Assembly: GCF_037392515.1 (NCBI RefSeq)
Contig: NC_090288.1
Coordinates: 57,273,673 to 57,337,672, forward strand
DNA: 64,000 nucleotides
Origin: Haliotis asinina
Lineage: Eukaryota; Mollusca; Gastropoda; Lepetellida; Haliotidae
Direction: 5' to 3'
Below the pieces are notes generated by a model. The model saw nothing but the letters and a program-made list of their open reading frames with translations, made no database searches and was not told the origin of the DNA. The number at the start of each line of letters is the position of its first letter. Position 1 is the stretch's first letter. Of the stretch, positions 40,601-54,204 are shown in pieces. Both the position numbers and the translations under genes were made by a program.

Positions 40601-42010
40601 TTGTGTCCAAGAAACTTTCTTCCGTTGCGTTGCATTGCGTTGTGTTGCGTTGCGGGGTTTCCCCCACGCCCCGAAAGGCCTGCAGGTTCACCAATACGCT
40701 GCATGTTCACCGCCATCGCTGAAAATATTTGCCATGGAAAGAGGTTAAGAGGTTGACACCGAAGGATAATAAATCATTTCTTCTTACTCCTTTTTGTGTT
40801 TTCAGTTCCTCTGTCAATTATGGATGTTTATCTGTTAATGGCAATTTCGTGAACGTTGCCAGTTACCTAGTATTGATGTCTACACCCCTCTGATGTCGAT
40901 CTACACCGACATGATATTGTTATGTTTGATGTGCATGTGGATGAGGTTGTTAATTGAACACACGGACGTATTTACAGAGAAAGAAGCAGTTTATTTACAA
41001 ACACTGTTTTGACAGATGACAATCACTGCTGCTTAAAGTATGGCACATAATGGAGGTTTGAGTGCGCGGGTTTGGGTCTGGGATAAGGTTAGACCTAGGC
41101 CAAAGCCTGGGTCTGTTTCTGGGTCTTCACAGCATATAATTCGCTTCTTGCACTGGAAAATTTGGAGAATTTTACTATTCGTTTAACAAGAATGTCATTT
41201 CAATAATAGTATTGGTGTTGTGTTTTAAGACTGGTTAGTAATGCGCATATACATCAATTAAATTGAATGGAAATATTTCATGAAACAATCTGAGTTTCTA
41301 CCTAGCTGAGCCTCTGGTCCAAAAGGGTTGCTCTTCAAAAAAGAAAACTGAATGGAAACATTTCAGGAAACAATTTATGTTTGTCACTTTACTGGTACAT
41401 TTGACCTGTAACATCCTGGACGTCTGGACATGGGACAACGAGTAATGCCAGAAATAACAGCTGATATTCTTGCACATTGTATGTGTACTGTTACTTTCGG
41501 CTGTATCTGTCTTATTGCAATACCTTTCCAACCACAAGCGATTAGACTTAAAGCTGCAACTGAACGAAGCTGGTATTTACACTATCACGCGATTCTGAAA
41601 TATAACAATTGCACAAGGGGGCGCCCATCGAATTGATCCTGCATACTGTGTAATACGTACTCAAGCACTCTAATCGAAAAAACATGCGCATATAATATAT
41701 TCTATAGCGATAGAGTGAAATGAACCAATATAAATACAGGAACGAATCTCAATAACAAATCCAACTTCTAATCACTTCATCTTCAGAATTCAGGCGAATT
41801 TAATGTAGGATTCAGTTTTCAAATATACGCCCTGGGGACCCATTCGGTAAGTTAAAGAAATGGTTCGTCCTGATCATATCTTTATGTCTGTGCTGCCCAC
41901 TGGATAATGTACGGGTAACTGTACAGTTAAATAATACCGTGTAGTTTACAATAATGTACAGTCATAACGTATTCCAGTGTAAGAGATATTTGTTTCAGTT
42001 ATATATACAA
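37636..42010. other. Intergenic DNA, no gene seen
   Basis: AT-rich. The open frames at 38157-38411, 38733-39104 and 41430-41636 have no domain or splice support. 39095-39145 resembles the Penelope-like terminal signature ('ttatggataacaacttc'). Confidence 0.45.
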
Positions 42011-42162
42011 GTTAAGGGTGAGTGAGTAAGGTTTGACGTCCTTTAAAGCTGTAAACCCCCGGGACTGCCGAAAAGGGTATTCACACATTTCACTCATGTG
42101 GGGATTGGAACTTGAGCCTCTAGCGCGACGAGCAAACGCTTTACTCACCACCCGTACAACTT
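42011..42162 (-). repeat. tRNA-headed SINE-like copy
   Basis: On the - strand the head is 'gtgagtaaagcgtttgctcg' and 'ggctcaagttccaatcccca' (B-box-like), with a body ending 'gacgtcaaaccttactcact'. It lies just downstream of ninjurin 1. Confidence 0.6.
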
Positions 42163-42315
42163 TCAAGCATTTGTCTGTCAATTTGCAATGTAACAGGTTC
42201 GAGCCTACTGTGAACATGGTACTAAAAGTTTGTGTGATAGTTTGGATACAAATAATAATTAGAATAATTTTAGTAATAATTTAATAACTCCCTACATATA
42301 TATGTTCAAAGCGTA

Positions 42316-42321
42316 TTTATT
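42316..42321 (-). terminator. Candidate poly(A) signal of ninjurin 1
   Basis: AATAAA on the - strand, about 415 nt after the ninjurin 1 stop. Confidence 0.35.
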
Positions 42322-42735
42322 TATATCTATGGTTAACTATAGCCAAATATGCGAAATTCGAATCTCAAAATATGTTGATTTCCACTAACGCGCCTGGCTC
42401 TTTCCACAAATAAAACAGACGGATATGAAGGTAGTTAATGTATAGAAAAAGGCATTCACACAGATCTGTGCAGAGCCGCACAGACCACTAGCCCTACGAC
42501 ACAAACAGGTCCTTCTGACGTAATGGTCGCTGGATATTCGTATATCTTGTAGTGTCATCGATGAAACGACGAGAAACAAGGCCGGGATATTAAATGATCG
42601 TGACGAAATCTCTTGAGAAATCAATCAAGATGACAATTCAATAAAGACGACACTTTGAAAATAATCAAATCTTTCAACAAGTTTCGAACTAAAACTTTTG
42701 TGTCAGTCAAGTTAGTTTGGTTACCAAACCGTCCA

Positions 42736-43188
42736 TTAGGCCATCATTTGTGCCCCGGATGTGACCTGACCAAAGATGCTCTCAAGGTCCATCTCTTGTG
42801 TCGTCGCTGACGGCACGTTCGTATACACCAACTCATGCCCAGACACCTTTATCCCGAACGCCGAGATGAAGACGTTGATGACGGTGATGAAGAGGATCAT
42901 AGCCACACTGATATTGTTCATCACAGTTGTCCGTTTCTGTGCCTCACCTGTCCGCGCCTCCATATTGCCGAGGATGATGATGATGACGCCCACGCATATT
43001 TGCAACGTCACCGACAGCCCGATGAGCACTAACTGTGGCACGTACAGGACGTCGCGGTGACTGTCCGGCGTCTGTAACAACGCCTTCAGCTGGGAACCGT
43101 TGGCAAGAAGCAGAGCAATGTCCAGCATGCCTTGAGCGACCGTCTTCCGGGTCGTGTATGTCTTAGAGGCTAACACCGTCTGTCCAGA
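42736..43188 (-). CDS. Ninjurin 1, large 3' exon
   Basis: Acceptor tcattacag; 453 nt including TAA at 42738-42736. It holds the whole ninjurin domain (RKTVAQGMLDIALLLANGSQ ... NVFISAFGI) and a tail ending SGAQMMA. Confidence 0.95.
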   Translation of the reverse strand, partial: SGQTVLASKTYTTRKTVAQGMLDIALLLANGSQLKALLQTPDSHRDVLYVPQLVLIGLSVTLQICVGVIIIILGNMEARTGEAQKRTTVMNNISVAMILFITVINVFISAFGIKVSGHELVYTNVPSATTQEMDLESIFGQVTSGAQMMA

Positions 43189-43783
43189 CTGTAATGACAG
43201 GAACAGAAATACACATATTTCTGGTGGATATGATAAATAAACTATACAATTATTTGTATTTATCTTTGATGGTTCATAGAAAACTATTAATGTCAAAAGT
43301 CACTAAATTATTAAAATTAGTTTGAAATGACCAAGAAATTTAAAAGACCTTTAAGCATGTAAATATTTTAATGGGTTATCATATACATTTTTTTAATAAA
43401 CAAAAATGTCAACATGTAAAAACAGTAACAGCCATGTTTTTACCTGTCAAGCAAGTACGTGTACACAATTGTATAACATGAATGTTTGAATGACCTACTT
43501 TTAAAGATATTTACATGTATTTCCCGTCTAAACAGAATGACTCCAAACATCATGGCACTTTAAAAACCTGCTATAACGCAACATATCTGTTTAAAGCTAC
43601 TATCTACCCCAACAACGTGAACTCCGAAAACAAAACGTGTGATTTAATACATGTCTCTCCCATGTCATCAGTCTCTGGCTTGACATCGACATAAAATTGC
43701 ATATAAAATTGTCTATGCATATGTTTACTATATGCAACCCGCCAGCAATATTGTAGAGTGGCGTGTGTTTGTGTGCGTGCGTG

Positions 43784-43834
<51 letters not shown>

Positions 43835-46710
43835 TCATGTGTGATGCATAAATATATTCATTTTCGTACCAATATGAAATTTATACTGGTATTGTTTTCA
43901 TGACCGTAGAAGTGCCCAAGGTGCAAAGCTGATGACATGAACTTTAAAACGCCCCCAAAACAAACAACAAAATCAAAGCTCTCTAACCAATATCGACATA
44001 TGTAATATATATACTTTATTGTATTCGTCGTTGTATAAACCCAAGGTGTATTATGTTACATCGGCTTGCCTTGCTTTTCCATAGAATTCCCCCAGTTTGA
44101 GGCGGTAATGCTGTGTCAGTACAAATTGCTTTCGTAATGTATATCATAAACCCACAAATAACATCTTTATTTGAACAAACATCGTGTCTTTGATTCGGTT
44201 CCGTTTGTTCTTTGCAAATGTTTAGTTTTTCTCTATCTAAACTTTTGAGGAAAACGGATCAACTGAGAGAATGCGTTCATCCAAATACAGTATAAAATAT
44301 GGGGGGATATCTGCTTCTAACCATATTTTTTACACGATGGCGTCTGGACGTCGACAGAAGATGGACACACTTCTCAAATATGTTGTCTGATCAAAGGCTG
44401 AGGATATGCTTCATCCCACTGTCAACTGTAGTTTTTAGGTAACATTTCAATCCACCGTAACCAACGAACCACAGGTGGACCCATTTCCATCTCTAGGCCC
44501 ACACATTCGGAGATCTTTGAAATTCCCTAAACAGATCTAGACACAAAGGCTTTCAGGGTTTCACAAAGGTTGAACATTCAAGGACGATTGGTCGCAGTGG
44601 ATTGTAAACCCTTACATCTCTTACATACTGATTGCTTAAACCATCGTTACACCAGATCAATGCTTAAACCCCCGGTCACATATGATCAGTGGTTAAACCA
44701 ACGGTCACATAGGGTCAATGCTTAAACAAGTGGTCACATTGGATCAGTGATTAAACCACCGGACACACAGGATCAACGCTTAAACCATCGGTCACACAGG
44801 ATGAACGCTTAAATCATTGGTCAAACAGGGTCACAGCTGATTTTTCCGTTTTGTAGTCAATCACTATGGATCTCTATATCATCGACAACTAAGAATCAAC
44901 CCTTGTCAACCCTTTTGTTTCGTGAGCAGGGGCTGTTATAAATGTCCATTGTACGTTGAACAAGTGCATCTAATCCCGTCTGTGAACGCTTTAGAAACCA
45001 GATTACCCGAAAGTACTACAATTATTGTTAGTGGGGAAGACAAGAAGCTATCTCCATCTGAATACAGAGTCTGCCACGGTGTAAACCAGGTGCGTGTCAG
45101 CACAATATTTGAAGAAGCTTGAGCTGAAAATCTGTAAGAGCCAGAGGACGCCTTAACTCACAAATCTGCCAAAACTTTATCGCTACTGCACGTGCTGGCG
45201 GACAACAAGATGTGTAAGCCATGGCCCAGGATGTTCTTGGAGGCCTAGGGAACTTTAAACGGGTGATCATAACATAATGTGATTCGCACTATGACTCTGC
45301 ACTATGGATATGGTTTTATCGCTTTAATGCTTATGACAGCTACAAATAACAGACTTCTTCCCATGGTACTAATGAATCTCTTCTAGGGGAGTCCATTATA
45401 CAATACACACCATAAGAAACATACTCTTGCGAATTTCTATCAAACAATCATGAATGGGTGAGTTTAGTTTTACGCCACACTCAGCAATATTCCAGCTGTA
45501 TGGCAGCGGTCTGGAAATAATCGAATCTGGACCAGACAATCCAGTGATCAACAGCATGCGCATCGATCTGTACAACTGGAACCGATGACATGTGTCAACC
45601 AAGTCCGCGAGCCTGACCAACCGATCCTGTTAGAAACCTGTCACAAGCATGGCAACCATTTTATGGCATAAAAGACCTATTTACCCCGGATCATAACGGG
45701 TCTCATGAATCGTGAATGTTTATTGAATTTCAATGTAACATATATATGCACGCCCATTTTAACTTCAATTTGTGTTTCTTTGTCTGTGCCTGTGGGTGAG
45801 ATAGAGTGTGTGTATGTTTGTTAATTGTTTTTGCTGCTCTAACCAATATCCCGGCTATATCTGGAGACCAGACAATCAGTGATAGACATCAGGAACATTG
45901 ACTCTGCCATACAGTAACGTTACTAGTGTTACGAGTGTGTATTTTCTGTATATTTTTGTTATTAATTAAGTAATAATTATTATTGGGTCACAGTGTTTAG
46001 TGTTTTGAATATTAAATATGATGGGTCACATTTCGTTTTAACAGCTGGTCAACACTTTTATGATTCTGGTTTTCGGAATTTATCTGCTCCTAGTTTTCGA
46101 TGTTCACTTCCGGGATACTGTTTCGAGACCATTCTACAGTGTTGACGATGTTCGTTTGTGCCCGAACTTTCGGGAAGTGCCTAAATATCTGTATAAAGGC
46201 TGGTAGCCGTGTTGAGGGGGACACTCACACTCATTTACATCTCTGCCACGCTTGAAATCCCGTCAACGCCAGACCTACATTATCTGCTGTCGCACCGATC
46301 GCTGACATTCTGCCATAGTTGATTCTCTCTCACGCCAAGACTTTGGTGCGTTTGCTACTATACATATTGTGCGACCCACTGACTTAGATTTTGTTTCTCT
46401 TGAATTGTACCTGAAATCTGCATTGTTATATTGACTTGTGACTTTGTCTACCTTGCTCTCACTGCATAATAACAGAATTTTGAACGTAAACGAACTGTCT
46501 CTGTTCTGTTTTGCTGGTTTACAAGGGGATTTCTGAAATAGTTTGTCACGGTAAATTCTTAACCGTAACACTAGCCTGACTTACCGTTGTCTGTGTCTGT
46601 GTCTGTCTGTGTCTCTGTATGTCTGTCTGTCTCTCTCGTTCTGTCTATGCCCGAGGTAAAGTTACTAGCCTGACCACCCGTTGTGTATGTCTGTGTCTGC
46701 CTCTGCCCCC

Positions 46711-46786
<76 letters not shown>

Positions 46787-49442
46787 CTGAGCGAGTTAAA
46801 ATATGTCTACATGTTACTCAGTGCCCGAGATATATTCTTTGCTGACGTCAAAAGTTTAAGTACAAATATCAATCCTTTCCATTTCCCAATATAATGTTCT
46901 TGCCAAGCGTCGGGAATATGTTTTTGTGTGAACTGAAAAAAAATAACATCTGAACCTTTCCAATATATCCTTTTGTCAGTCTCCTCTTCCACTATTTTAC
47001 TTCATTTTTTTCACAACAACAACAAACTCGTACAAAGTCTTATAAACATCCGTGTAACGGGAACGTTGGAACAAACCTTCTGGTTTTTTTTGACTCCGCG
47101 TGATTTCGATTTTCTTCAACACTGTTTGCGGCTGAATTTTCACGATTCCTACTAGATTCCCTGGCTGATGTTAACCAACAATACAACATTTTCATCATTC
47201 CTCTCATCAAGTGACACATGATACAGAAGACGGAGTATGGCGAAGCAACAGAATCAATACTTCAAGCACCAGCGAAAAGGCCTTGTGTATTTGCAGTGGA
47301 ACGCTGGGAGGGTAAAAACACTGGTGATGTCATATTTACAAACAGCCGGTTCACGGTGGTGTAAAACAACGATCGGCCTTTCCCGGCGTCCCTGTTAAAC
47401 ATGTATTTAATCGTATGGCACATGAAGTAGAAATGTTTGATGGTGGAAAGAAATTGTTGAAGTCAACGTGGAAAGAAATTGTTGAAGTCAACGCAGTGTG
47501 TTGATAAGTCGCTCAGAGATCATATATTCCATTAATGTGATTTTTGGCCGCAGGTTATTTGATTTTGTTTTGTTTTAAGAAATAGCTAAATTAACGAGAA
47601 ACATGTGAAAGTAATTGCTGATTAAACTGTTTTCTGAAGCAAGAACAAGTGGTTTTAACCTGACTTTGAGCAATAACACATGGCGTCTAACACAAATTTC
47701 ACATTTCTTATCCCCTATGGAAACTGAACCCAGGCCAACCTAACGCACGTGCCATACGTCATCCGTATTATAATAGATTACACGTTTGGAATACATTCCC
47801 AATTTTTATTTTGTTTACATATATTTCCAAATATTCATTCAAGTCATTTAGTCGCCTGGTCTAACTTGGGAATCGAACCTGTTCCTGGTGTTACAATGAA
47901 ACCACGCAGCCACATCCGGGAATACTGACGATGCTCATACGTACCACACGCAAGGTAACCTATTGGCCTATTATTGGCTGTAAAAGTGACTGAGAAATTA
48001 TATGTGAAATACTCTTCGTCTTGAGTGAAAACATATATTTCAGGCTTTAAGACATTTAAGGAAGTAGTAAGCAGCCCCACGGGCGTCTACTGTGCTCTCG
48101 TTCGTGATAATCTGTTTCTTCAACCATGTCTATCAGAATTTCTGCCAGGATAGACAAAGCCCAATCATACTACTCTGTGGTAAGCTTTAGGCGTATAGAT
48201 GATCTGACATGGATCGATAATGATTCGACTGATTTACATAAACACACGTTCATACAGAGAACCAGCGAGATCGCCACATTTGTTACTTAAATACCATTAT
48301 ACCATCGAGACACTCACAACACTGTTGCAAGTGGAATGACTATATCTTACCAGTGAGCTTTCACTTGATGTGTTATGTTCCCGCAGCAATTGTGTCTACA
48401 TTTCACAGCGGTTTAGATAGAAGCGGGCATGCTCTTTCTATCAAAATTACAAAGTGACTTTTGTTCATATACCTATTGATCAAGTTTTTAGATCGGCATT
48501 GTTGAAGTTGGTGAGTCTGTGATGAAGCATGCAGACCGATCTATGATCTATGCAACAAACAAGAAGTTGTTTTCATAACCTTCTATGCTTCATCGTGAGA
48601 TCAAGGTTTCAATATTCAAGCCGTCAATAATGTTTATAATGTGTTATTGTAGACTAGGGGAAGACGATTTGAGGTATCACTAAAGATTTGATTCAATTAC
48701 TTTCGTTTCACTTGCTCCATATGTATTTGATGACGACGACCAACCCCACCCCTCACCCTCACCCTCACCCCCACTCCTTCACGCCTGTGAATTTGTTTGA
48801 GTCATTTCAGCTATGACGCCAAAATATTTGTAAATGCCCTGCTACCTCACTGCATTACCAAACAATATATATTCTTATAAAACAAACGCTTCTCTTAAAC
48901 TAATCCTCGTTACCCATGTCCTTTATATTTCTTTCTCAAATAATGAAACTTATTTAAGTGTTTACTACATATTTATGTAAGTGTTTCAGTCTGTTTGAGA
49001 GAGACAAGGTTTGACATCGACGTCGCACAAATCTTGGATTATGAACTAGAGGAAAGTTAATCTCACAGGAGAAATTTGATGATCTTTAAGGATGAACAGC
49101 TAGTGACAAGTACATGTCATTACCTCGCAGCTAATAAGCCTCTGGCATGGTAACCGTTTTAACATTTATAAGATCGTTCCCAAACCTTTATCTTAACGTA
49201 CGCTACATTTAGCAAGCTTGATGTTGATTAAAGTTGAAATGTGTCAGATAACTATCAAGTTCCTATATTTATGATTGTTATAGATATTACAACCCATTAT
49301 AGCACAATGAAACAAACTGTATCCTGTATACACGTACACAATTACACAGTCGTCGCCGATTGCTGTTACTGACTAGTTTACTTACTGTATTCGACTTTCG
49401 TCTGTTCGAGGTGCCCGCTTCTACGTTGCGTTCTGGAGCCAT
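42736..49442 (-). CDS. Ninjurin paralogue 1
   Basis: Ninjurins are small two-pass plasma-membrane proteins; they mediate adhesion, and mammalian NINJ1 oligomerises to rupture the membrane of dying cells. There are two exons on the - strand: 49442-49386 (MAPERNVEAG..., 19 codons, donor gtaagt) and 43188-42736 (acceptor tcattacag). They join in phase 0 to give 169 aa. The large exon shows KTYTTRKTVAQGMLDIALLL, an NGS sequon and SQLKALL (amphipathic helices). Two membrane segments follow ([20 protein letters not shown] and NISVAMILFITVINVFISAF). The C-terminal tail is about 35 residues, longer than in its two neighbours. The 6.2-kb intron is rich in repeats. A poly(A) signal AATAAA lies at 42321-42316. 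It is the left-most of three same-strand paralogues. The large exon is certain; the first exon rests on its ATG, donor, phase and matching gene layout. Confidence 0.9.
43776..43832. repeat. (GT)n microsatellite
   Basis: Near-perfect GT repeat inside the ninjurin 1 intron. Confidence 0.95.
44634..44836. repeat. 29-bp tandem repeat, about seven copies
   Basis: Unit 'gcttaaaccatcggtcacac' plus 'aggatcaac', with moderate divergence between copies. Confidence 0.8.
45453..45700 (-). repeat. Full-length copy of the second SINE-like family
   Basis: Reads 'gagtttagttttacgccaca', 'gcaatattccagctgtatgg', 'ggaccagacaatccagtgat', 'gtgtcaaccaagtccgcgag', 'cctgaccaaccgatcctgtt' and ends near '...ataacgggtc'. 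It is a reference copy for the fragments elsewhere. Confidence 0.8.
46709..46790. repeat. (TC)n / (TG)n microsatellite
   Basis: A long CT run ending in a short GT run. The open frame across it is an artefact. Confidence 0.95.
49386..49442 (-). CDS. Ninjurin 1, 5' coding exon (inferred)
   Basis: ATG at 49442-49440 is followed by 19 codons (MAPERNVEAGTSNRRK...) and the strong donor gtaagt at 49385. It ends in phase 0, as the large exon needs. N-terminal ninjurin sequence is not conserved, so support is structural. Confidence 0.65.
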
Positions 49443-52400
49443 TGCAAGTTTAAGTGATAATGGTGACCGAACCACGAGGAATAAACCCCAAACCATGATA
49501 GTTTAGCGATTAAGCATCGCTCACTTCAGCCTAAACAACTACAAATAAATTAAATCAGCAACCCAATTATTTTCGTCATTCAAAGGGAGACAACAGCTGA
49601 TGATAAAATATTTACTTTTCGTTGCAAACTGAAACAACAAGTGCATGTACACAGTCGCTTTGTTTAGACTACTGGAGAAATCCCGATAAACACATGAGTA
49701 AAGAGAGGCCAAACATGAAAACCATATTGTATCACGCGACGCGACGACTTGTAAAGATGTTAAAATGTGATCGCTAAATACACTGCAAGTCTGCAAAACC
49801 GCAACACTTTAAGCTTGCTATGGAAGGAGCGAGGCGTACATTCGTCAACCTTGTGTTATATCTAGGAAAAAAATAAAAGGATATTTATCTACACGACATG
49901 AGACCCTGAGACTGTTTTGGTTAGACTTTCCTTACGACAAAAGGTATTAGCTGCCTTTTTCGATACATATGTGTGTGATTGCACTTTTCCGGCTGATGAT
50001 TTGGTTCTTTAGAATGTTAGGCTTCTAGCTGTTCTCGTGTGTGAATAAACATTACGTCATTATGGAATGTGATATCGATATTCGGTTAGATTTAAATAAA
50101 CTCAAAATCAAAATAATAGGCGAAAACTGTTTGGTTTTTCCAAACAAATAGCCAAATATGCAAAGAAAAGACAAGATTTGGCGAAGCTTATGAAATCGAT
50201 GCGATGAATAATGTTAGAAATAAGTATTTATGCAAGTATCTGAAATTCGAAGACATGTCTTTGGAATGAGTGTGTTAGGATATAAGTTGCATTGCCATAA
50301 TTTTAGTTATATTGTGACAATGAAGGCTAAACCAAAACAACAAAACAAAAAACGAACTTAGATGATGTAAATATCGGTGTCCAAAAATTACAGACTTACG
50401 TTTAAAACTATCGAGTGGCCATAAAACAATATTTCAGTGCACGACAATTATGAAAACGGGCTATGGATCGCTGGCAAATAGAGGTATATCGTCATACTAG
50501 AAACATTGGAGACTTACCCTACTTTAGCGTTCTCCCTAAAGCATGCTGTATGTACATCATCCGTTCCATAGGGAATTAAAATATCATATATTCAGATTGA
50601 CACTTTTGTTTGTAATTCCTCCATCACAAATTAAGGGATACAAAATGGATGATATTTACCATTCAACATAAAATCATCGAGTGTATTGAGAATGGTCAAT
50701 ATGGCAATGTTTCATCTTAACGTGACCTCTTCAAATCCAGATTGACAACACAAGCACTTGTGACAAGTAGTTCAGCTTGATGTAACATGTTCAGATCTAC
50801 GTGCATGTTCCACATAGTTTGCATTAGATCCCTGATGTAACTTCTAATGATTGTCTTGCAGTTTGTGTAGGGGATGAGAAGTGATGTCACAGATTTGTTG
50901 GGTGCTGCTTTAGCATGTTGCTCGAGTTTCTGACATGGCTGGGTAACCAGCAAAATACGATGTCGTATCTGCCAGTACCAAAACCATCAAATAATTCAAG
51001 AACTTCAAATAAAAGTGGATGTTTAAATATTATGTTGTACCGGGAGACTCTAACTGTGTAGATTATCCCAGGATTTACATAGTCCGAGGACACGAGAGAG
51101 AATAGGAAAATAGGACGACCTCTGTGTATGTAAAGTGGTTATTTACATATCATATAGCTGTTAAATGGAGCTGTCATTTGGTAATATTAAAATATCATTC
51201 GAGCATTAGCAACTGTATCCCCATTATTGTAGCCATTTGTGAAAACCTGAGTTGTAGATATCTTTGGTCTTTTGTAGTTCATTATCTTTGGTCTTTTGTA
51301 GTTCAGTATGGTCTTTTGTAGTTCAATATCTTTGGTCTTTTGTAGTTCAATATCTTTGGTCTTTTGTAGTTCAATATCTTTGGTCTTTTGTAGTTCAATA
51401 TCTTTGGTCTTTTGTAGTTCAATATCTTTGGTGTTTGTAGTTCATTACCTTTGATCTTTTATAGTTCAGTGTCTTTGGTGTTTGTAGTTAATTACCTTTG
51501 GTCTTTTAGTTGATTATCTTTGATCTTTCGCAGTTCATTAGCTTTGATCTTTTGAGTTCAGTATCTTTGGACTTTTGTAGTTCATTATCTGTTTTCCTTT
51601 TAGTTCATTATCTTTGCTCTTTTAGTGTTGTTGGTGAATAGGTTTGATTGTTTCAGATTGTTTTAAGTTAGTTATTGTTTGGTCCACATCTGGTCTTAGT
51701 AACTGACATGGCCGAGAAGAGAAAAGACGAGATGGAGCTATATTATTAAACCCAATTATATCGAGATATATCACATTCAAAATATTGGAACAGCTGGTGT
51801 ATTTAAAAGAGGATTAAAAACACTATCAGATGCAGGATTGGATTCAGTAGAACGTGAATTACGAAACATACTGCCAAGATAAATTAAGACGGCGCAGGTT
51901 TAGTGAGGGTTCAAAAACCCCCACTTGTAAACCACAAATTGGTTATGTTCTGAAGGCTCCATTTAATTATTCTAAACTGCTTAACAAGTTCCTACAAAAA
52001 TGGTGTTATCAAGTATAGAATGGGCCAGGCTCTCTACATCGGGTGGGGGTTTTGCTTATAAACTCCACTTGCATGAGGTGGAAACAACCTGTAATATATT
52101 ATATGCCTTCTAACGACTATGTTTCATATTTGGACGAAAGATCAATAGCCGAATACCCAAGGCTTTGGCTTCCTCAATAACTGTAGTTGGGCGACCATCT
52201 AGAATTAAGCATCGGGTTCTTGTGATGGTTATAATTTTGGCAAAAGTAAATGCGGATAGGTTAAAGTTTACATTTTGGAAATTTGAATCCATTTTCTAAA
52301 CTTAATTTAATATTTATCACAACTCCAGTTGCCTTTTAGTAGTATGCATGTTTTTGCGACAAGAAATGTTAAAGTTATCCTCAAACAGCGATCCATCAAT

Positions 52401-53560
52401 TGAATCGTTTACCACCTTTGATAAACAATATTTCATTATGGTTAGTAATGTGATTGTGGGATCCCTGATAATGATGACAAGACTGGGTTAAATCACCTGT
52501 ACCTGAAATGGCCTCTTGTCATTTAAAAACTGAAGCAAACGTCCCCGCGATACCAAATTGTGTAAATCGCTTAAACTCACAAATTTCCATGCAGTGTTTT
52601 CTCCTAAATTCTGGGGTTTTTTTTAAATTGTGTTACTTCTGACAAACTATTTCAAATGCACTAAATGGTACTTCTGTTTTTACTCAGCTGGCTTGCAGTC
52701 ATCGTGGATCCATGGTGTTTGGTGTTTGTATGGTTACAACTGAGGAGAACCTAGGGATTAACTCATTAGCAGTGTTATTAAGTTCGCGTTTAAGTCTCTA
52801 AAATCCGTGTTTCAAATAAGGTCCAATAAGCATTTTTGTTAAATTTTATCTTGTAGATGAGAACATGAGAAGGGTTCTCAGAGTTTCGTATTGTAATGTC
52901 ACCAAGGTCTTTGTCATCTAAGTCGTCGTGCATTGACCATTCATATTCATTCAGTAGGTTTGAGACTGTAACTGACAGACCATGAGTTGAGTATGCGTGG
53001 CAGGATATCAATATGATTTTGAACCAGTGTTATTCATTCTCCCTTTTGGAAAAAACGATTCACTTGTTCGTTATAGAGAATCATATGTGAAAGGCACGTA
53101 CTTTCGCACATCACTGTGAAACATTGACAAATTTTTGCATGTATTTATGACGTTTGTCGATGGCAGGCAGATATGCTCATCGTTTCCTGAACATCTGGTA
53201 TAATAACTATTTGTCGGAGCTGTACAATATGCTCATATGGATGATAAGGGGTGTCGTCGCTCTTTTTTACTCTCTCGTGGACACTCTCCTTCACTCGTAT
53301 CTTCACGCGTTACTGACAGACAGCAAGACACTTTCACTGTCGGATTAAAAATGTGATTGCAGAATGATGTACAAGAACAGTTTCTTCATTCAATTATTAA
53401 TTTATATAAACGAAAATATTCCAAGGCAATTTCAGAATAAACCGGTTCGATGAGGTCATTTCCAATATGTAACGAACCAAATGTGAATAAGATAACGGAG
53501 GCAACATGCCAAATAAATACGAAACATAGTCGTACGGCTACTCAAATCATAATGAATGAT
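49443..53560. other. Intergenic DNA between ninjurins 1 and 2
   Basis: No gene recognised. It holds the 24-bp array at 51258-51620. The upstream side of ninjurin 1 (49443-49600) shows no clear TATA box. Confidence 0.45.
51258..51620. repeat. 24-bp tandem repeat
   Basis: Unit 'tatctttggtcttttgtagt' plus 'tcaa', near-perfect for about eight copies and then degenerating to the right. Confidence 0.93.
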
Positions 53561-53815
53561 GGGCTGTGGGTACTCTAATGGTTAAAGCGTTCCATTGTCA
53601 TTCCGAAGACCCCGGTTCTATTCCCGATATGTGTACAATGTGTGAGGCCCATTTCTGGCCACCCCTTCCGTGATAAAGCTGGAATATTGCTAATGTGACC
53701 TAAAACCATCTCACACGAGTCTATGCCCCCCTTCTGGATAATCACAAAAAACTTAATCTCTGTTAAATGTTTAAATTAAACTCACTCACTCACCTACTCA
53801 CTCACTCGCTCACTA
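53561..53815 (+). repeat. tRNA-headed SINE-like copy with (CTCA)n nearby
   Basis: The head 'gggtactctaatggttaaag' (A-box-like) and 'ccccggttctattcccgata' (B-box-like) are followed by 'cccatttctggccacccctt' and 'gctggaatattgctaatgtg'. (CTCA)n follows at about 53780-53812. Confidence 0.75.
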
Positions 53816-54204
53816 ACTCGACACAAGCACAAAAGATGCGATACGGTATCACTGGGTTGCAGGTAATGCTGTTGAAACCTTTTACTATTTTTACCAATTT
53901 TCCCAAATAAACATTCAAGGAAACAAGATCACTCACAAAAATAAGGGCTTACAGTGTATACACATGTAACCATAAACGGTTATTGCCAATGCTCAAAATA
54001 ATTTGCATTAATATGCCTTCATACTCATCCGGAATCCGATCGATTGTTTATGAACATAACAATGTCTATAGTTTTCTCTTGCCTCTTGTGTGACATTCGT
54101 ATGTACATTTCTGACAGCTGAATGGTCACATGTTTGAAAAATACACTAAAACTCATAGTACCTTAATGTTCTTGATTTGCTAAGTATCACGTCAAGGACG
54201 TGTC

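Larger units (their letters stand above)
43189..49385 (-). other. Ninjurin 1 intron, 6.2 kb
   Basis: Contains (GT)n at 43776-43832, a 29-bp array at 44634-44836, SINE-like copies at 45453-45700 and near 47853-47950, a (TC)n run at 46709-46775 and a (CCCTCA)n patch at 48746-48775. No further exon was recognised. Confidence 0.5.

Noticed and set aside
42776-43060. + strand frames over the ninjurin 1 large exon
   Set aside because: They are antisense shadows of a clear ninjurin coding exon. The same holds for 54218-54418 and 58501-58908.
46619-46894. Ser/Leu-rich 91-codon frame
   Set aside because: It is a (TC)n run, not coding.
47853-47950. tRNA gene on the - strand
   Set aside because: It has a B-box-like 'ggttcgattccc', but I could not fold a cloverleaf; it is more likely a diverged tRNA-derived SINE head.
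53154-53348. 64-codon + frame with a hydrophobic stretch
   Set aside because: No family resemblance, splice context or conservation evidence, and it lies in intergenic DNA next to repeats.
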